A stretch of 8,124 bases of DNA from an uncultured Coriobacteriia bacterium. Lineage in GTDB: Bacteria; Actinomycetota; Coriobacteriia; Coriobacteriales; QAMH01. Of this stretch, positions 1 through 6,467 are shown in pieces. A program made the position numbers and the translations under genes. The stretch lies in NCBI GenBank assembly GCA_949283445.1, contig CASDTD010000093.1, positions 1 through 8,124 on the forward strand. The letters run 5' to 3'. Each line of letters opens with the position of its first letter. The first letter of the stretch is position 1. A model generated the notes under the pieces. It was not told the DNA's origin and searched no databases. It saw nothing but the letters and a program-made list of their open reading frames with translations.

Positions 1-1
1 C

Positions 2-280
2 ATCCCGAAAGACCACTACAGCGACATCGCCGACAACGTGCCGGAAGAGACGCTCGGCCACGTGTTCGGGGCCGTGCAGAAGGTCGCCGAGATCAAGGGG
101 CTTACCAACGGCTTCAGGCTGATGGTGAACACGGGCGAGGACGCGAGCCAGAGCGTGAAGCACTTTCATGTGCACCTGCTGGGCGGCGGCTGGATGCCGC
201 GTCCGAACGACCAGGACTGGGGTCCCAACGCCACGAACGCGGCTGAAATCGCGGCCAAGAAAGCAGCCGAAGAGCAGTAG
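2..280 (+). CDS. HIT-family nucleotide hydrolase, 3' part
   Basis: This is the C-terminal 92 residues of a histidine triad (HIT) protein; the first codon lies off the left edge. The frame is open from base 2 to the TAG at 278-280. The active-site signature HxHxH followed by two hydrophobic residues is read at 161-181 (His-Phe-His-Val-His-Leu-Leu), in the context SQSVKHFHVHLLGG, which is typical of the HINT/PKCI branch. These proteins are soluble homodimers that hydrolyse purine nucleoside phosphoramidates or similar AMP-linked substrates, with the middle His as nucleophile. HINT-type proteins are usually about 110-115 residues, so roughly 20 N-terminal residues are missing. An Ala/Lys/Glu-rich tail follows the triad. 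The Nudix gene begins 18 nt downstream, so co-transcription is likely. The family is clear; the physiological substrate cannot be told. Confidence 0.88.
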   Translation: MPKDHYSDIADNVPEETLGHVFGAVQKVAEIKGLTNGFRLMVNTGEDASQSVKHFHVHLLGGGWMPRPNDQDWGPNATNAAEIAAKKAAEEQ

Positions 281-298
281 GCGCGGGCTGCTCGCACA

Positions 299-907
299 AT
301 GGAGCTTTACGACGAGATAGCGCGCTACCGGCCGTATAACGAACAGGAGCAGGCCGACCAGCAGACGATGCTGCGCTACATGCGCGAGCACGACGACTGC
401 TTCGAGCGCTCGTCAATCGCGCATATGGCCTGCTCGATTTGGGTGGTAGACCCAGCGCTCGAACAGACCTTGCTCGTCTACCACAATATCTACGATTCGT
501 GGAGCTGGATTGGCGGACATGCAGACGGCGAGCACGATTTGGCCGCCGTCGCGTTGCGCGAGCTTGCCGAGGAGACAGGCGTGACGCACGCGGTGCTCGT
601 CGATTGCGGCATCTACTCGCTTGACGTGCTGACGGTGGACGGGCACGTGAAGCGGGGAAGCTACGTCAGTTCGCATCTGCACCTGAACGTGACCTACCTT
701 GCGCTGGCCGACCCGGCGCAGGCTCTCCGCGTCAAACCCGACGAGAACAGTGGGGTGCGCTGGGTGCCCATTGACGAGGTGATACCTCTGTCGACGGAGC
801 CGTGGATATGCGAACATGTCTACGAAAAGCTCATCGCCAAGCTGCGTGCTGTCGACGCGGCAGCCCTCGACGGCGCAAAACGGCAGCTCGAAGCGGCGAA
901 CGCGTAA
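299..907 (+). CDS. Nudix hydrolase with a non-canonical Nudix box
   Basis: A 202-residue soluble protein. Nudix hydrolases cleave nucleoside diphosphates linked to another moiety, using a Mg-binding helix. The Nudix box spans residues 73-95 (G73, R87-E88-L89, E91-E92, G94-V95) inside a WIGGHADGE context seen in a common anaerobe subfamily. The canonical first Glu (G-x5-E) is replaced by His79, with a Glu immediately before it at 78. The metal-binding R-E-x-x-E-E core is intact, so activity is still expected. An N-terminal extension of about 40 residues (Tyr/Arg/Gln-rich) precedes the beta strand at A44-V50. The ATG at 299 has no convincing Shine-Dalgarno. The gene lies 18 nt after the HIT stop, so translational coupling is possible. 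Two small nucleotide-processing enzymes side by side suggest nucleotide housekeeping; the substrate is unknown. Confidence 0.87.
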   Translation: MELYDEIARYRPYNEQEQADQQTMLRYMREHDDCFERSSIAHMACSIWVVDPALEQTLLVYHNIYDSWSWIGGHADGEHDLAAVALRELAEETGVTHAVLVDCGIYSLDVLTVDGHVKRGSYVSSHLHLNVTYLALADPAQALRVKPDENSGVRWVPIDEVIPLSTEPWICEHVYEKLIAKLRAVDAAALDGAKRQLEAANA

Positions 908-937
908 CGGTTGCCCGCACAAGGCGGGCCTTGCCGT
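907..937 (+). terminator. GC-rich hairpin after the Nudix stop, no T-tract
   Basis: An outer arm ACGG (907-910) pairs with CCGT (934-937). A perfect inner stem GCCCGC (913-918) pairs with GCGGGC (924-929) around a 5-nt loop. No T-run follows, so it is not a classical intrinsic terminator. It may act as a 3'-end stabiliser or an attenuator ahead of map, or be a chance GC-rich fold. Confidence 0.3.
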
Positions 938-995
938 ATCATGGCGAAGCTGGTTTCCCGAGCTGGACACGACGATACCCATGTGGAAGTGAGAC

Positions 996-1880
<885 letters not shown>

Positions 1881-2127
1881 GGGAATCGGGCACCGTCCCC
1901 GCTCGATGCTTCGCACCTGTCCTGTCGGAACCGAAAATCAGCGCTCGGGCGCAGTGCCCTACACGCGCTTTCTCGCGCTCCCGGTTTTCAGCTCCGCCAG
2001 GACAGCTCCACGTACCTCGCGGGAAAGCCGTCCGATTCCTCGTAGCGTGAGCGGTTTTCTTGATCGACGTTTATGCCCTGACTGTCAGTTTTGACGTCAG
2101 GGCATTTCCATGCCATTTGCGAATTAC
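1881..2127. other. Structured non-coding gap after map
   Basis: No credible coding frame is seen here. The gap holds several inverted repeats. GGGGA (1880-1884) pairs with TCCCC (1896-1900), with an inner CGG/CCG. CTGTCCTG (1917-1924) pairs with CAGGACAG (1998-2005), enclosing GAAAA/TTTTC and AGCGC/GCGCT pairs. The strong hairpin at 2074-2104 is listed separately. GC-rich DNA gives way to AT-rich DNA near 2105. It could be a long map 3' UTR, a small RNA or a decayed element; no known RNA family was recognised. Confidence 0.45.
2074..2104. terminator. Strong stem-loop, possible bidirectional terminator
   Basis: TGCCCTGAC (2074-2082) pairs perfectly with GTCAGGGCA (2096-2104). Inside, GTCA (2084-2087) pairs with TGAC (2092-2095) around a 4-nt loop, leaving one bulged T. 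Only ATTTCC follows, so the T-tract is weak. It lies about 190 nt beyond map and just before the antitoxin promoter, where it could insulate the two units. The arms also contain the palindrome TGACGTCA (2092-2099), so a protein-binding site is an alternative. Confidence 0.45.
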
Positions 2128-2152
2128 CATATTGACATTAAGATGCTATACT
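2124..2152 (+). promoter_or_regulatory. Candidate sigma-70-type promoter of the antitoxin gene
   Basis: TTACCA (2124-2129, 4/6 to TTGACA) is followed by a 17-nt spacer and TATACT (2147-2152, 5/6 to TATAAT). A perfect TTGACA is also present at 2132-2137 but stands 14 nt from TATAAA (2152-2157), shorter than the usual spacing. The stretch 2105-2205 is strikingly AT-rich for this chromosome. Confidence 0.42.
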
Positions 2153-2201
2153 ATAAAAGCCTAAATGACATATAAACGCTATCTAAATGAACTCATATTG
2201 A
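2128..2201 (+). repeat. Repeated 8-mers in the antitoxin promoter, candidate operator
   Basis: CATATTGA occurs at 2128-2135 and 2194-2201, flanking the promoter. CTAAATGA occurs at 2161-2168 and 2183-2190, 22 bp apart, which is about two helical turns on the same face. Ribbon-helix-helix antitoxins commonly bind short repeated sites over their own promoter, so these are plausible autoregulatory sites. The link to this protein is inferred. Confidence 0.35.
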
Positions 2202-2204
2202 TGT

Positions 2205-2209
2205 AAAGG
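2205..2209 (+). promoter_or_regulatory. Shine-Dalgarno AAAGG that fixes the antitoxin start
   Basis: AAAGG ends 8 nt before ATG 2218 and 5 nt before GTG 2215. Spacing and codon preference favour ATG 2218 as the start. Confidence 0.5.
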
Positions 2210-2217
2210 CGCATGTG

Positions 2218-2409
2218 ATGGTGAAGTCGACGACGATACGCATGGACGACGACTTGAAAAACGAGGCCACCGCCAAACTCGAGGCGCTGGGCTTGAGTTT
2301 CAACACGTTCGTCGTTATGGCGACCAAACAGCTCGTCGCCCAAAACCGCATACCGTTCGACCTGGTGGTTCCGCCCACAAAAGACGACGGCAATGCGGGC
2401 ACTGGGTGA
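2218..2409 (+). CDS. Orphan RelB/DinJ-family antitoxin
   Basis: A 63-residue ribbon-helix-helix protein. The N-terminal strand STTIRMD is followed by helix DDLKNEATAKLEALG and a second helix beginning SFNTFVVMATKQL. It ends in the IPFDL motif that characterises RelB/DinJ antitoxins. Such proteins form dimers that bind their own operator, and they neutralise a RelE/YafQ-type mRNA interferase through the C-terminal tail. Family members are typically about 80-95 residues, so this tail is short (ends VVPPTKDDGNAGTG). No RelE/YafQ-like frame follows; the next recognised gene is the antiporter 374 nt away. It could be a solitary antitoxin after toxin loss, a stand-alone repressor, or a partner for a toxin elsewhere. 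GTG 2215 and GTG 2221 are alternative starts. Family assignment is fairly secure; pairing is unknown. Confidence 0.8.
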   Translation: MVKSTTIRMDDDLKNEATAKLEALGLSFNTFVVMATKQLVAQNRIPFDLVVPPTKDDGNAGTG

Positions 2410-2501
2410 CGCGGGGCGGTTCGTCAGCGGCTTTGCCGGGTGTTTCGGTGGATTCTTGGGGCTGCCCGCGCAGCATCAAGACGAGCTCGAGGGTGAGCAT
2501 C

Positions 2502-2615
2502 ATGTGGTTGTGGAGATTGTTTCAGCGCCGGCAGCAGCCCATCTACGTTCAAAGGAACCGCTGGATTTTCTCCAGACGAAGCTCGGGTCTCATGACCATC
2601 GGCCGCCATCGCTAG
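2502..2615 (+). CDS. Doubtful small basic ORF (37 codons)
   Basis: ATG 2502 is preceded by a good Shine-Dalgarno (GAGG at 2489-2492, 9 nt spacing) and runs to TAG 2613-2615. The 37-residue product begins MWLWRLFQRR and is very rich in Arg (10 of 37) with four Trp/Phe residues near the start and middle. Most third positions are G or C. No family is recognised, and it is far too short for RelE/YafQ. The same frame is open upstream to GTG 2406, which overlaps the antitoxin stop, giving a possible 69-residue version without a clear Shine-Dalgarno of its own. It may be a small membrane-active or nucleic-acid-binding peptide, or noise. Confidence 0.18.
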   Translation: MWLWRLFQRRQQPIYVQRNRWIFSRRSSGLMTIGRHR

Positions 2616-2717
2616 AGGCCCGGCAGCCCGAAAGCCTGCAATCGGGCGCGTAATGCGCTGTTGAGCCGAATGCTGCGATGCGTTCGCAGGCGCGTCGTAC
2701 GCCCATCTGCTGTTCGC

Positions 2718-2741
2718 GCACGGTATCGTGCTAAAGTACCG
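2718..2741 (+). promoter_or_regulatory. Candidate extended -10 with overlapping palindromes, antiporter promoter
   Basis: TG-C-TAAAGT (2729-2737) fits an extended -10 element 46 nt before the antiporter ATG; no good -35 is seen. Two overlapping inverted repeats cover it: GCACG (2718-2722) with CGTGC (2727-2731), and CGGTA (2721-2725) with TACCG (2737-2741). This is a plausible repressor site, inferred only from sequence. Confidence 0.3.
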
Positions 2742-2783
2742 AATTTGTAACATCGGTTTTTCGCAGACGAACGCAGGTTAATT

Positions 2784-4163
2784 ATGGAACTTGGTCAAAT
2801 GCTTCCGATTTGGAGCATCATCCCCTTTGTCGGCATGCTGCTCTCCATTGCCATCATGCCGATGGTCAAGCCCGAATGGTGGGACAAGCATCAGCTGCTT
2901 GTCGCTGTCGTGTGGGCGCTCATCTTCCTCGTGCCCTTCTTCTTCGTGTTCGGGCCGCATATGACCGCCGAGCAGCTGTCCGAGGTCATCGTCGGCGATT
3001 ACATACCCTTCCTCGTGCTGCTGTTGGGCCTGTTCGTCGTCTCCGGCGGCATCCTCATTCGCGGCAGCATCGCCGGCACGACGAAGAACAACGTGATTTT
3101 CCTGCTCATCGGCACCATCGCCGCCAGCTGGGTGGGCACCACCGGCGCGGCTATGCTGCTCATCCGCCCGCTGCTGCGCGCGAACCACTGGCGCAAGCAC
3201 CGTGCGCATATCGTCGTGTTCTTCATCTTCCTCGTCGCCAACATGGGCGGCTGCCTGACGCCGCTGGGCGACCCGCCCCTGTTCCTGGGCTATCTGCGCG
3301 GTATCCCGTTCTTCTGGACCATCGAGCACATCTGGCCGATCCTGCTGTTCAACGTCGTCGTGCTGCTCGTGGCTTTCGTCTTCATCGACCGCCACTTCAT
3401 CAAGAAGGAAGGCAAGGAAGGCGTCGAGGCGCTCAAGCTCGAGCGCGAGGCCGACGACCGCGTGCCGCTGCGCATCGAGGGCTGGCATAACTTCTTCTTC
3501 ATCGCCCTCATCTTGGTCGCGGTTATCCTGAACGGCCTCATCCCGCAGATCCCGGCGTGCATCAACCCGGCCACGGGCGCGACCTACGGCATCGACATCT
3601 TCGGCGTGCACGTGGGCATCGACTATGTCGTCCAGATCGTGTTGATTCTCATCGCCATCGTGCTTTCCCTGGTGACGACGAAGAAAGAGACGCACGAGGC
3701 CAATCACTTCGAGTGGGGTCCCATCGCGGAAATCGCCAAGCTCTTCATCGGCATCTTCATCACGATGATTCCCGCGCTTGCCTTGCTGCGCACCTACGGT
3801 GGCTCCATCGGCATCGATACGCCGCTCGAGTTCTTCTGGGCGACGGGCCTGCTTTCGTCCTTCCTCGACAACTCGCCCACGTACGTGGTCTTCCTCACGG
3901 CGGCGGGCTCTCTGGGTGCGGACGGGCTGCCGTTCATCACCACGGCTGTGGGCGATGTGGCCATCCCCATGCTGCTGGCGATTTCCGCCGGCGCGGTGTT
4001 CATGGGCGCCAACACCTATATCGGCAATGCTCCCAACCTCATGGTGAGGAATATCGCGGAAAAGGCCGGTGTCAAGATGCCGAGCTTCTTCCACTACATG
4101 GGCTGGTCGTGCGCCGTGCTTATTCCCGTGTTCATCATCGACACGCTCATCTTCTTCCTGTAG
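2784..4163 (+). CDS. NhaD/CitMHS-like sodium:proton antiporter
   Basis: A 459-residue integral membrane protein with about 11-12 hydrophobic segments. It resembles the ion transporter superfamily members usually annotated as sodium:proton antiporters (NhaD-like, putative citrate transport domain). Diagnostic stretches are GCLTPLGDPPLFLGYLR (residues 156-172), SSFLDNSPTY (358-367) and GANTYIGNAPN (408-418). The two half-helix motifs with Asp/Asn-Pro resemble the paired re-entrant substrate-binding loops of this superfamily; D163, D362 and N363 are candidate ion or substrate contacts. Charged loops occur around 210-235 and 300-315. ATG 2784 has AGG at 2775-2777, 6 nt upstream. The likely role is export of Na+ in exchange for H+ at the inner membrane; a carboxylate or metal substrate cannot be excluded. 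A universal stress protein follows 69 nt downstream and may be co-transcribed. Length and motifs indicate an intact gene. Confidence 0.85.
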   Translation: MELGQMLPIWSIIPFVGMLLSIAIMPMVKPEWWDKHQLLVAVVWALIFLVPFFFVFGPHMTAEQLSEVIVGDYIPFLVLLLGLFVVSGGILIRGSIAGTTKNNVIFLLIGTIAASWVGTTGAAMLLIRPLLRANHWRKHRAHIVVFFIFLVANMGGCLTPLGDPPLFLGYLRGIPFFWTIEHIWPILLFNVVVLLVAFVFIDRHFIKKEGKEGVEALKLEREADDRVPLRIEGWHNFFFIALILVAVILNGLIPQIPACINPATGATYGIDIFGVHVGIDYVVQIVLILIAIVLSLVTTKKETHEANHFEWGPIAEIAKLFIGIFITMIPALALLRTYGGSIGIDTPLEFFWATGLLSSFLDNSPTYVVFLTAAGSLGADGLPFITTAVGDVAIPMLLAISAGAVFMGANTYIGNAPNLMVRNIAEKAGVKMPSFFHYMGWSCAVLIPVFIIDTLIFFL

Positions 4164-4218
4164 CGGGCGTTTCGCGACGACAGGTATATAGTTCGATAGT
4201 GACGGTTCGGTTTACCTC

Positions 4219-4224
4219 GGGAGG
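4219..4224 (+). promoter_or_regulatory. Strong Shine-Dalgarno GGGAGG of the Usp gene
   Basis: GGGAGG lies 8 nt before ATG 4233. It decides against the closer out-of-frame ATG at 4226, which would give only 12 codons. Confidence 0.7.
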
Positions 4225-4232
4225 TATGACCA

Positions 4233-4709
4233 ATGGCATTCAAGAACGTTCTCGTTCCGTTTGACGGTTCAGAGCAGGCGCAGCACGCCGTCGACGCCGC
4301 GCTCGAGCTTGCAGCGGGTGCAGACTCCGCGAAGGTGACGGTTCTGCACGTCGCCCCGGAAATGGATTTCGACGACACGTCGTTTGACGTCGCCGCGGAA
4401 ATGGTGGGCATTCCCGCTCTCGATGACAAGGACAAGGCGCAGCTCAAGGAAAAGTACCAGGGCGTGCGCCGGCAGCAGCTGCACGAGAAAATCGAGCAGT
4501 TCTTCGAGAGCGTTCCGGAAAACGTCGAGCTCGTCATCGAAATCGAGAACGGCAAGCCGCATGAGGTCATCGAAACCTACGTGCGCGAGCACGGTATCGA
4601 CTGCGTGGTCATGGGGCGGCGCGGCATGGGGCGCATCCGTCAGGCGCTGGGCAGCGTGAGCGCTGCGGTTCTGCGCACGGTTGACGTGCCGGTGCTCGTC
4701 GTTAAATAG
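4233..4709 (+). CDS. Universal stress protein (UspA family)
   Basis: A 158-residue single-domain Usp protein, a cytosolic dimer related to adenine-nucleotide-binding alpha hydrolases. It opens with KNVLVPFDGSEQA, where D11 is the conserved nucleotide-contacting Asp. The C-terminal ATP-binding signature is G128-x2-G131-x8-G140-S141 (MGRRGMGRIRQALGSVS). The spacing between the second and third Gly is 8, one shorter than in the MJ0577 archetype, as in many actinobacterial and gut-anaerobe homologues. The protein ends in the usual strand VPVLVVK. An insert of about 30 charged residues (71-100, Lys/Asp/Glu/Gln-rich) separates the halves. The gene follows the antiporter by 69 nt and ends in a strong terminator, so antiporter and Usp probably share a transcript and a stress-related role. 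Whether it binds ATP is expected from the motif but not shown. Confidence 0.93.
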   Translation: MAFKNVLVPFDGSEQAQHAVDAALELAAGADSAKVTVLHVAPEMDFDDTSFDVAAEMVGIPALDDKDKAQLKEKYQGVRRQQLHEKIEQFFESVPENVELVIEIENGKPHEVIETYVREHGIDCVVMGRRGMGRIRQALGSVSAAVLRTVDVPVLVVK

Positions 4710-4751
4710 CCTTTGGCAGCGGGCTTTTGCCGCCATTCTTACAGATTGTTT

Positions 4752-4797
4752 AAGAGCCTGTGGAGTTGTTGTCAAAGCAACAATCACAGGCTCTTTT
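4752..4797 (+). terminator. Rho-independent terminator after the Usp gene
   Basis: AAGAGCCTGTG (4752-4762) pairs perfectly with CACAGGCTCTT (4785-4795). An inner stem GTTGTTG (4765-4771) pairs with CAACAAT (4778-4784), with one G-T wobble and a 6-nt loop. A T-tract (4794-4797) overlaps the end of the stem. It is the clearest intrinsic terminator in the window. Confidence 0.87.
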
Positions 4798-4815
4798 CTA
4801 TGGTACTTTGTCTGC

Positions 4816-5214
4816 ATGAACTTAGTGAGACGCATAAAAAAGTTTGTGATCAGGCTCTTCGTGCTGGTGCGCAAGAAGAACCGTCAGCTGGAGGCGCGCC
4901 TTGACGAGGTGCAGCCGCACCCGGTGGCTGGCGTGCTCATCATCATGGCCGGTGTGTTCGTCAGCTTGGCGGGGGCGGCCATGCTGGTGCTTCCCGGCCC
5001 GGGCATGCTCGTTCTGGCGCTGGGCATCGCGGGCATCATCGTGGGTGCCAAAACCGTGAAGGGCAGCTACGGGCCGCAGCGCGTCGAGCGGGAGCGTGCC
5101 CGCAAGCGCGAGCGTCTTGTGCGTATGCGCGCCAAGCACGCGCAGCGAAAGCAGCAGCGTCGGGAACGCAAGGTCCCGGCGACGGTGGTTGTGCCCATCG
5201 AACGCCACCGCTAG
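4816..5214 (+). CDS. PGPGW-family small membrane protein
   Basis: A 132-residue protein matching the putative transmembrane PGPGW family, whose function is unknown. Two hydrophobic segments (about 37-58 and 63-79) are joined by the signature P60-G-P-G63. The family Trp is replaced by Met64. Both ends are strongly basic: the N-terminus reads MNLVRRIKKFVIR, and residues 88-120 are largely Arg/Lys/Glu, likely a cytoplasmic helix. The reading frame stays open back to 4681 through the Usp terminator, but ATG 4816 is the only sensible ATG start; GTG 4825 is an alternative. No Shine-Dalgarno is visible and the ATG lies 19 nt after the terminator T-tract. It may therefore use its own promoter and a very short leader. 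TATGGT (4799-4804) could serve as a -10, without a convincing -35. Confidence 0.72.
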   Translation: MNLVRRIKKFVIRLFVLVRKKNRQLEARLDEVQPHPVAGVLIIMAGVFVSLAGAAMLVLPGPGMLVLALGIAGIIVGAKTVKGSYGPQRVERERARKRERLVRMRAKHAQRKQQRRERKVPATVVVPIERHR

Positions 5215-5242
5215 CGGCTCTGCGCCAACGGTCCTGCGGGCC

Positions 5243-5455
5243 AAATCGCGTACTGGGGCAGGAGTTTGCCGGCTACATGTGCCCGCACGCGTAGTTTCGT
5301 CCACGAAACGCTTATCTTCGGTCAAGAACCCGCGCTGGGGCACTCCGGTGTCGCGCAGCTGTGCCCCTGCGCGCAATCTCGTCCACATCATAGGTTGATA
5401 CTGCCCAAAACCCATGTTGGGACATTCTGGTGTCATGTGCTTGTGCCCCTGCGCG
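5243..5455. repeat. Three diverged ~83-bp tandem units with conserved stem-loops
   Basis: Units begin near 5243, 5327 and 5409 (periods 84 and 82). Units 2 and 3 match at 35 of 47 positions (5327-5373 against 5409-5455); 11 of the 12 differences are transitions. Unit 1 aligns with a 2-nt insertion. Unit 1 folds as CGCGT (5247-5251) with ACGCG (5287-5291), and GGGCA (5256-5260) with TGCCC (5280-5284). Unit 2 folds as CGCGC (5331-5335) with GCGCG (5369-5373), and GGGGCAC (5337-5343) with GTGCCCC (5361-5367). The third unit's outer stem is weaker, with wobbles and A-C mismatches. The array lies between convergent genes. It could be a repetitive extragenic element, a bidirectional termination zone or a structured RNA. 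Confidence 0.6.
5294..5309. repeat. Near-perfect palindrome GTTTCGTCCACGAAAC
   Basis: Seven-base arms GTTTCGT and ACGAAAC flank a central CC. It lies at the end of the first tandem unit. Unit 2 keeps the CGTCCAC core but not the arms. It could be a tetraloop hairpin or a protein site. Confidence 0.3.
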
Positions 5456-5494
5456 AGTTTCAGGCCGCAGTCTCGCGCGGGCGGCGAAAGCGGG

Positions 5495-6292
5495 CTATTC
5501 GCTCAAATCATCGACGATGCGCTCGTAGGCGGTGAGCCATTTTTCCGCGTGCGTGGGCGTGCCCTTGGCGTCTTCGGGCATCTTCTCATCTGAATACTTC
5601 TGCGCGAGTTCGACCGTGTATTCGGTGATGCCGTTTGCCTTGCACCATCTGTGCCACCCTACGGCGCCGAAGTTGTAACCTTGGATGACGAGCTGGATTT
5701 CGCCTGCGTCTTGCGGGGTGATCTGCTCGAAGCAGTCGTGCCACAACTCGAGGTTCTGCTTGAACTCGAGCACGCCGGCATAGATGGACGCTTCGCAGGT
5801 TTGCGCTTTGACGCCATAACGCGAAGAGCCCATCTTGACGATGTCGCCGTACTTTCCCTCGGCAGCTTGCATGATGTCGTGTTTGACGCCCTCGACGCTG
5901 CGCACGTCCTCGTCCCCGCCTGATTCCACGTACATAGCCGCGAGGATGGCGTCGGTCCATTCGTCGCCTAAGCCGCAATCTGTGCAGGCTTGCGCTACCG
6001 TCCCGCGCCATTTTTCGACGGCGGAGTATTTGCCGTTGGTAACCTGGCAGGTGACGGCGTTGGTGGCGATGAACAGAAAGACGGCCGCAACCGCGATGAT
6101 GACCACGATGCGCAGCACGAGAGGGTGCCGTGAAGCGCGTTGCGTTTGGGTTGCGCCGCGCTTGGAACGGGCAGGGGCGCCCGCACCACGCTTCGAGGAG
6201 GCGCGCTTTGTGGTGGCACGGCCTCCAGGGGGTGCTTTGCGCCGTGTTGGGGTGCGTCGTGCAGCCTGCTTTTTGTCGGTTCGCTGTGTCAT
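5495..6292 (-). CDS. Membrane-anchored CwlT-type lysozyme-like protein
   Basis: A 265-residue protein. Residues 1-57 form a cytoplasmic tail rich in Arg, Lys, Thr and Ala. One transmembrane segment follows (about 58-79), then an extracytoplasmic domain resembling the lysozyme-like/lytic transglycosylase domain of CwlT and Tn916 Orf14. Motifs seen are YVESGG (E123 as candidate catalytic acid), DIMQAAEG (139-146) and GYNFG (205-209). The domain should cleave the MurNAc-GlcNAc backbone of peptidoglycan. The NlpC/P60 peptidase domain found in CwlT is absent. Five Cys residues outside the membrane (103, 106, 166, 187, 217) could form disulfides. ATG 6290-6292 lacks a clear Shine-Dalgarno. It lies downstream of purL on the same strand but 311 nt away, and no conjugation genes are nearby, so a housekeeping wall role is more likely than transfer. 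Confidence 0.82.
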   Translation of the reverse strand: MTQRTDKKQAARRTPTRRKAPPGGRATTKRASSKRGAGAPARSKRGATQTQRASRHPLVLRIVVIIAVAAVFLFIATNAVTCQVTNGKYSAVEKWRGTVAQACTDCGLGDEWTDAILAAMYVESGGDEDVRSVEGVKHDIMQAAEGKYGDIVKMGSSRYGVKAQTCEASIYAGVLEFKQNLELWHDCFEQITPQDAGEIQLVIQGYNFGAVGWHRWCKANGITEYTVELAQKYSDEKMPEDAKGTPTHAEKWLTAYERIVDDLSE

Positions 6293-6417
6293 AGTGCAAC
6301 AGCATACTCTATGGAAGTGACAGCGGCGTAACCTCCGCCCGATTTCACCGCAAACCCACGGAGGCGGCGCCGCTTGTCCATCTCGCGGTTTCGTTTGCAG
6401 GCTGCGGGCGCCTGTCG

Positions 6418-6467
6418 AAAAAGGTGGAGTTGGAGAGCAGCTGCAAGTGTTCGATGCTCTCCAATCC
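6418..6467 (-). terminator. Candidate intrinsic terminator on the purL strand
   Basis: On the - strand, GGA plus TTGGAGAGC (6467-6456) pairs with GCTCTCCAA plus TCC (6438-6427, one bulged C). The loop is 17 nt. Four nucleotides later comes a run of five T (6422-6418). Stem and T-run fit an intrinsic terminator about 140 nt after the purL stop. Confidence 0.5.

Larger units (their letters stand above)
2410..2783. other. Gap between antitoxin and antiporter
   Basis: No recognised gene is seen. Three compact hairpins occur: GCCCGA (2626-2631) with TCGGGC (2642-2647); GCGC (2646-2649) with GCGC (2655-2658); and CTGCGA (2673-2678) with TCGCAG (2684-2689). Several frames stay open for 60-110 codons, as expected in GC-rich DNA, but none encodes a family I recognise. 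It occupies the place where a toxin gene would be expected. Confidence 0.4.

Noticed and set aside
1881..2104. tRNA or known RNA gene in the gap after map
   Set aside because: No cloverleaf with a T-arm signature and no CCA end; no recognisable RNase P, tmRNA or riboswitch core.
2424..2753. A 109-codon - strand frame in the antitoxin/antiporter gap
   Set aside because: No ribosome site or family motif; it opposes all flanking genes and spans several hairpins.
2778..4094. A 438-codon open frame antisense to the antiporter gene
   Set aside because: It mirrors the strong G/C third-position bias of the sense gene. Its product is a low-complexity Asp/Glu/His/Arg/Gln string with no fold or motif, while the sense frame has a full set of family motifs.
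4681..4815. Upstream extension of the PGPGW-family gene to 4681
   Set aside because: The extension would run through the end of the Usp gene and the terminator hairpin and adds a Cys-rich segment unlike the family.
5243..5455. CRISPR array
   Set aside because: Units are about 83 bp, diverged, only three, and lack short conserved repeats alternating with unique spacers; no cas gene is present.
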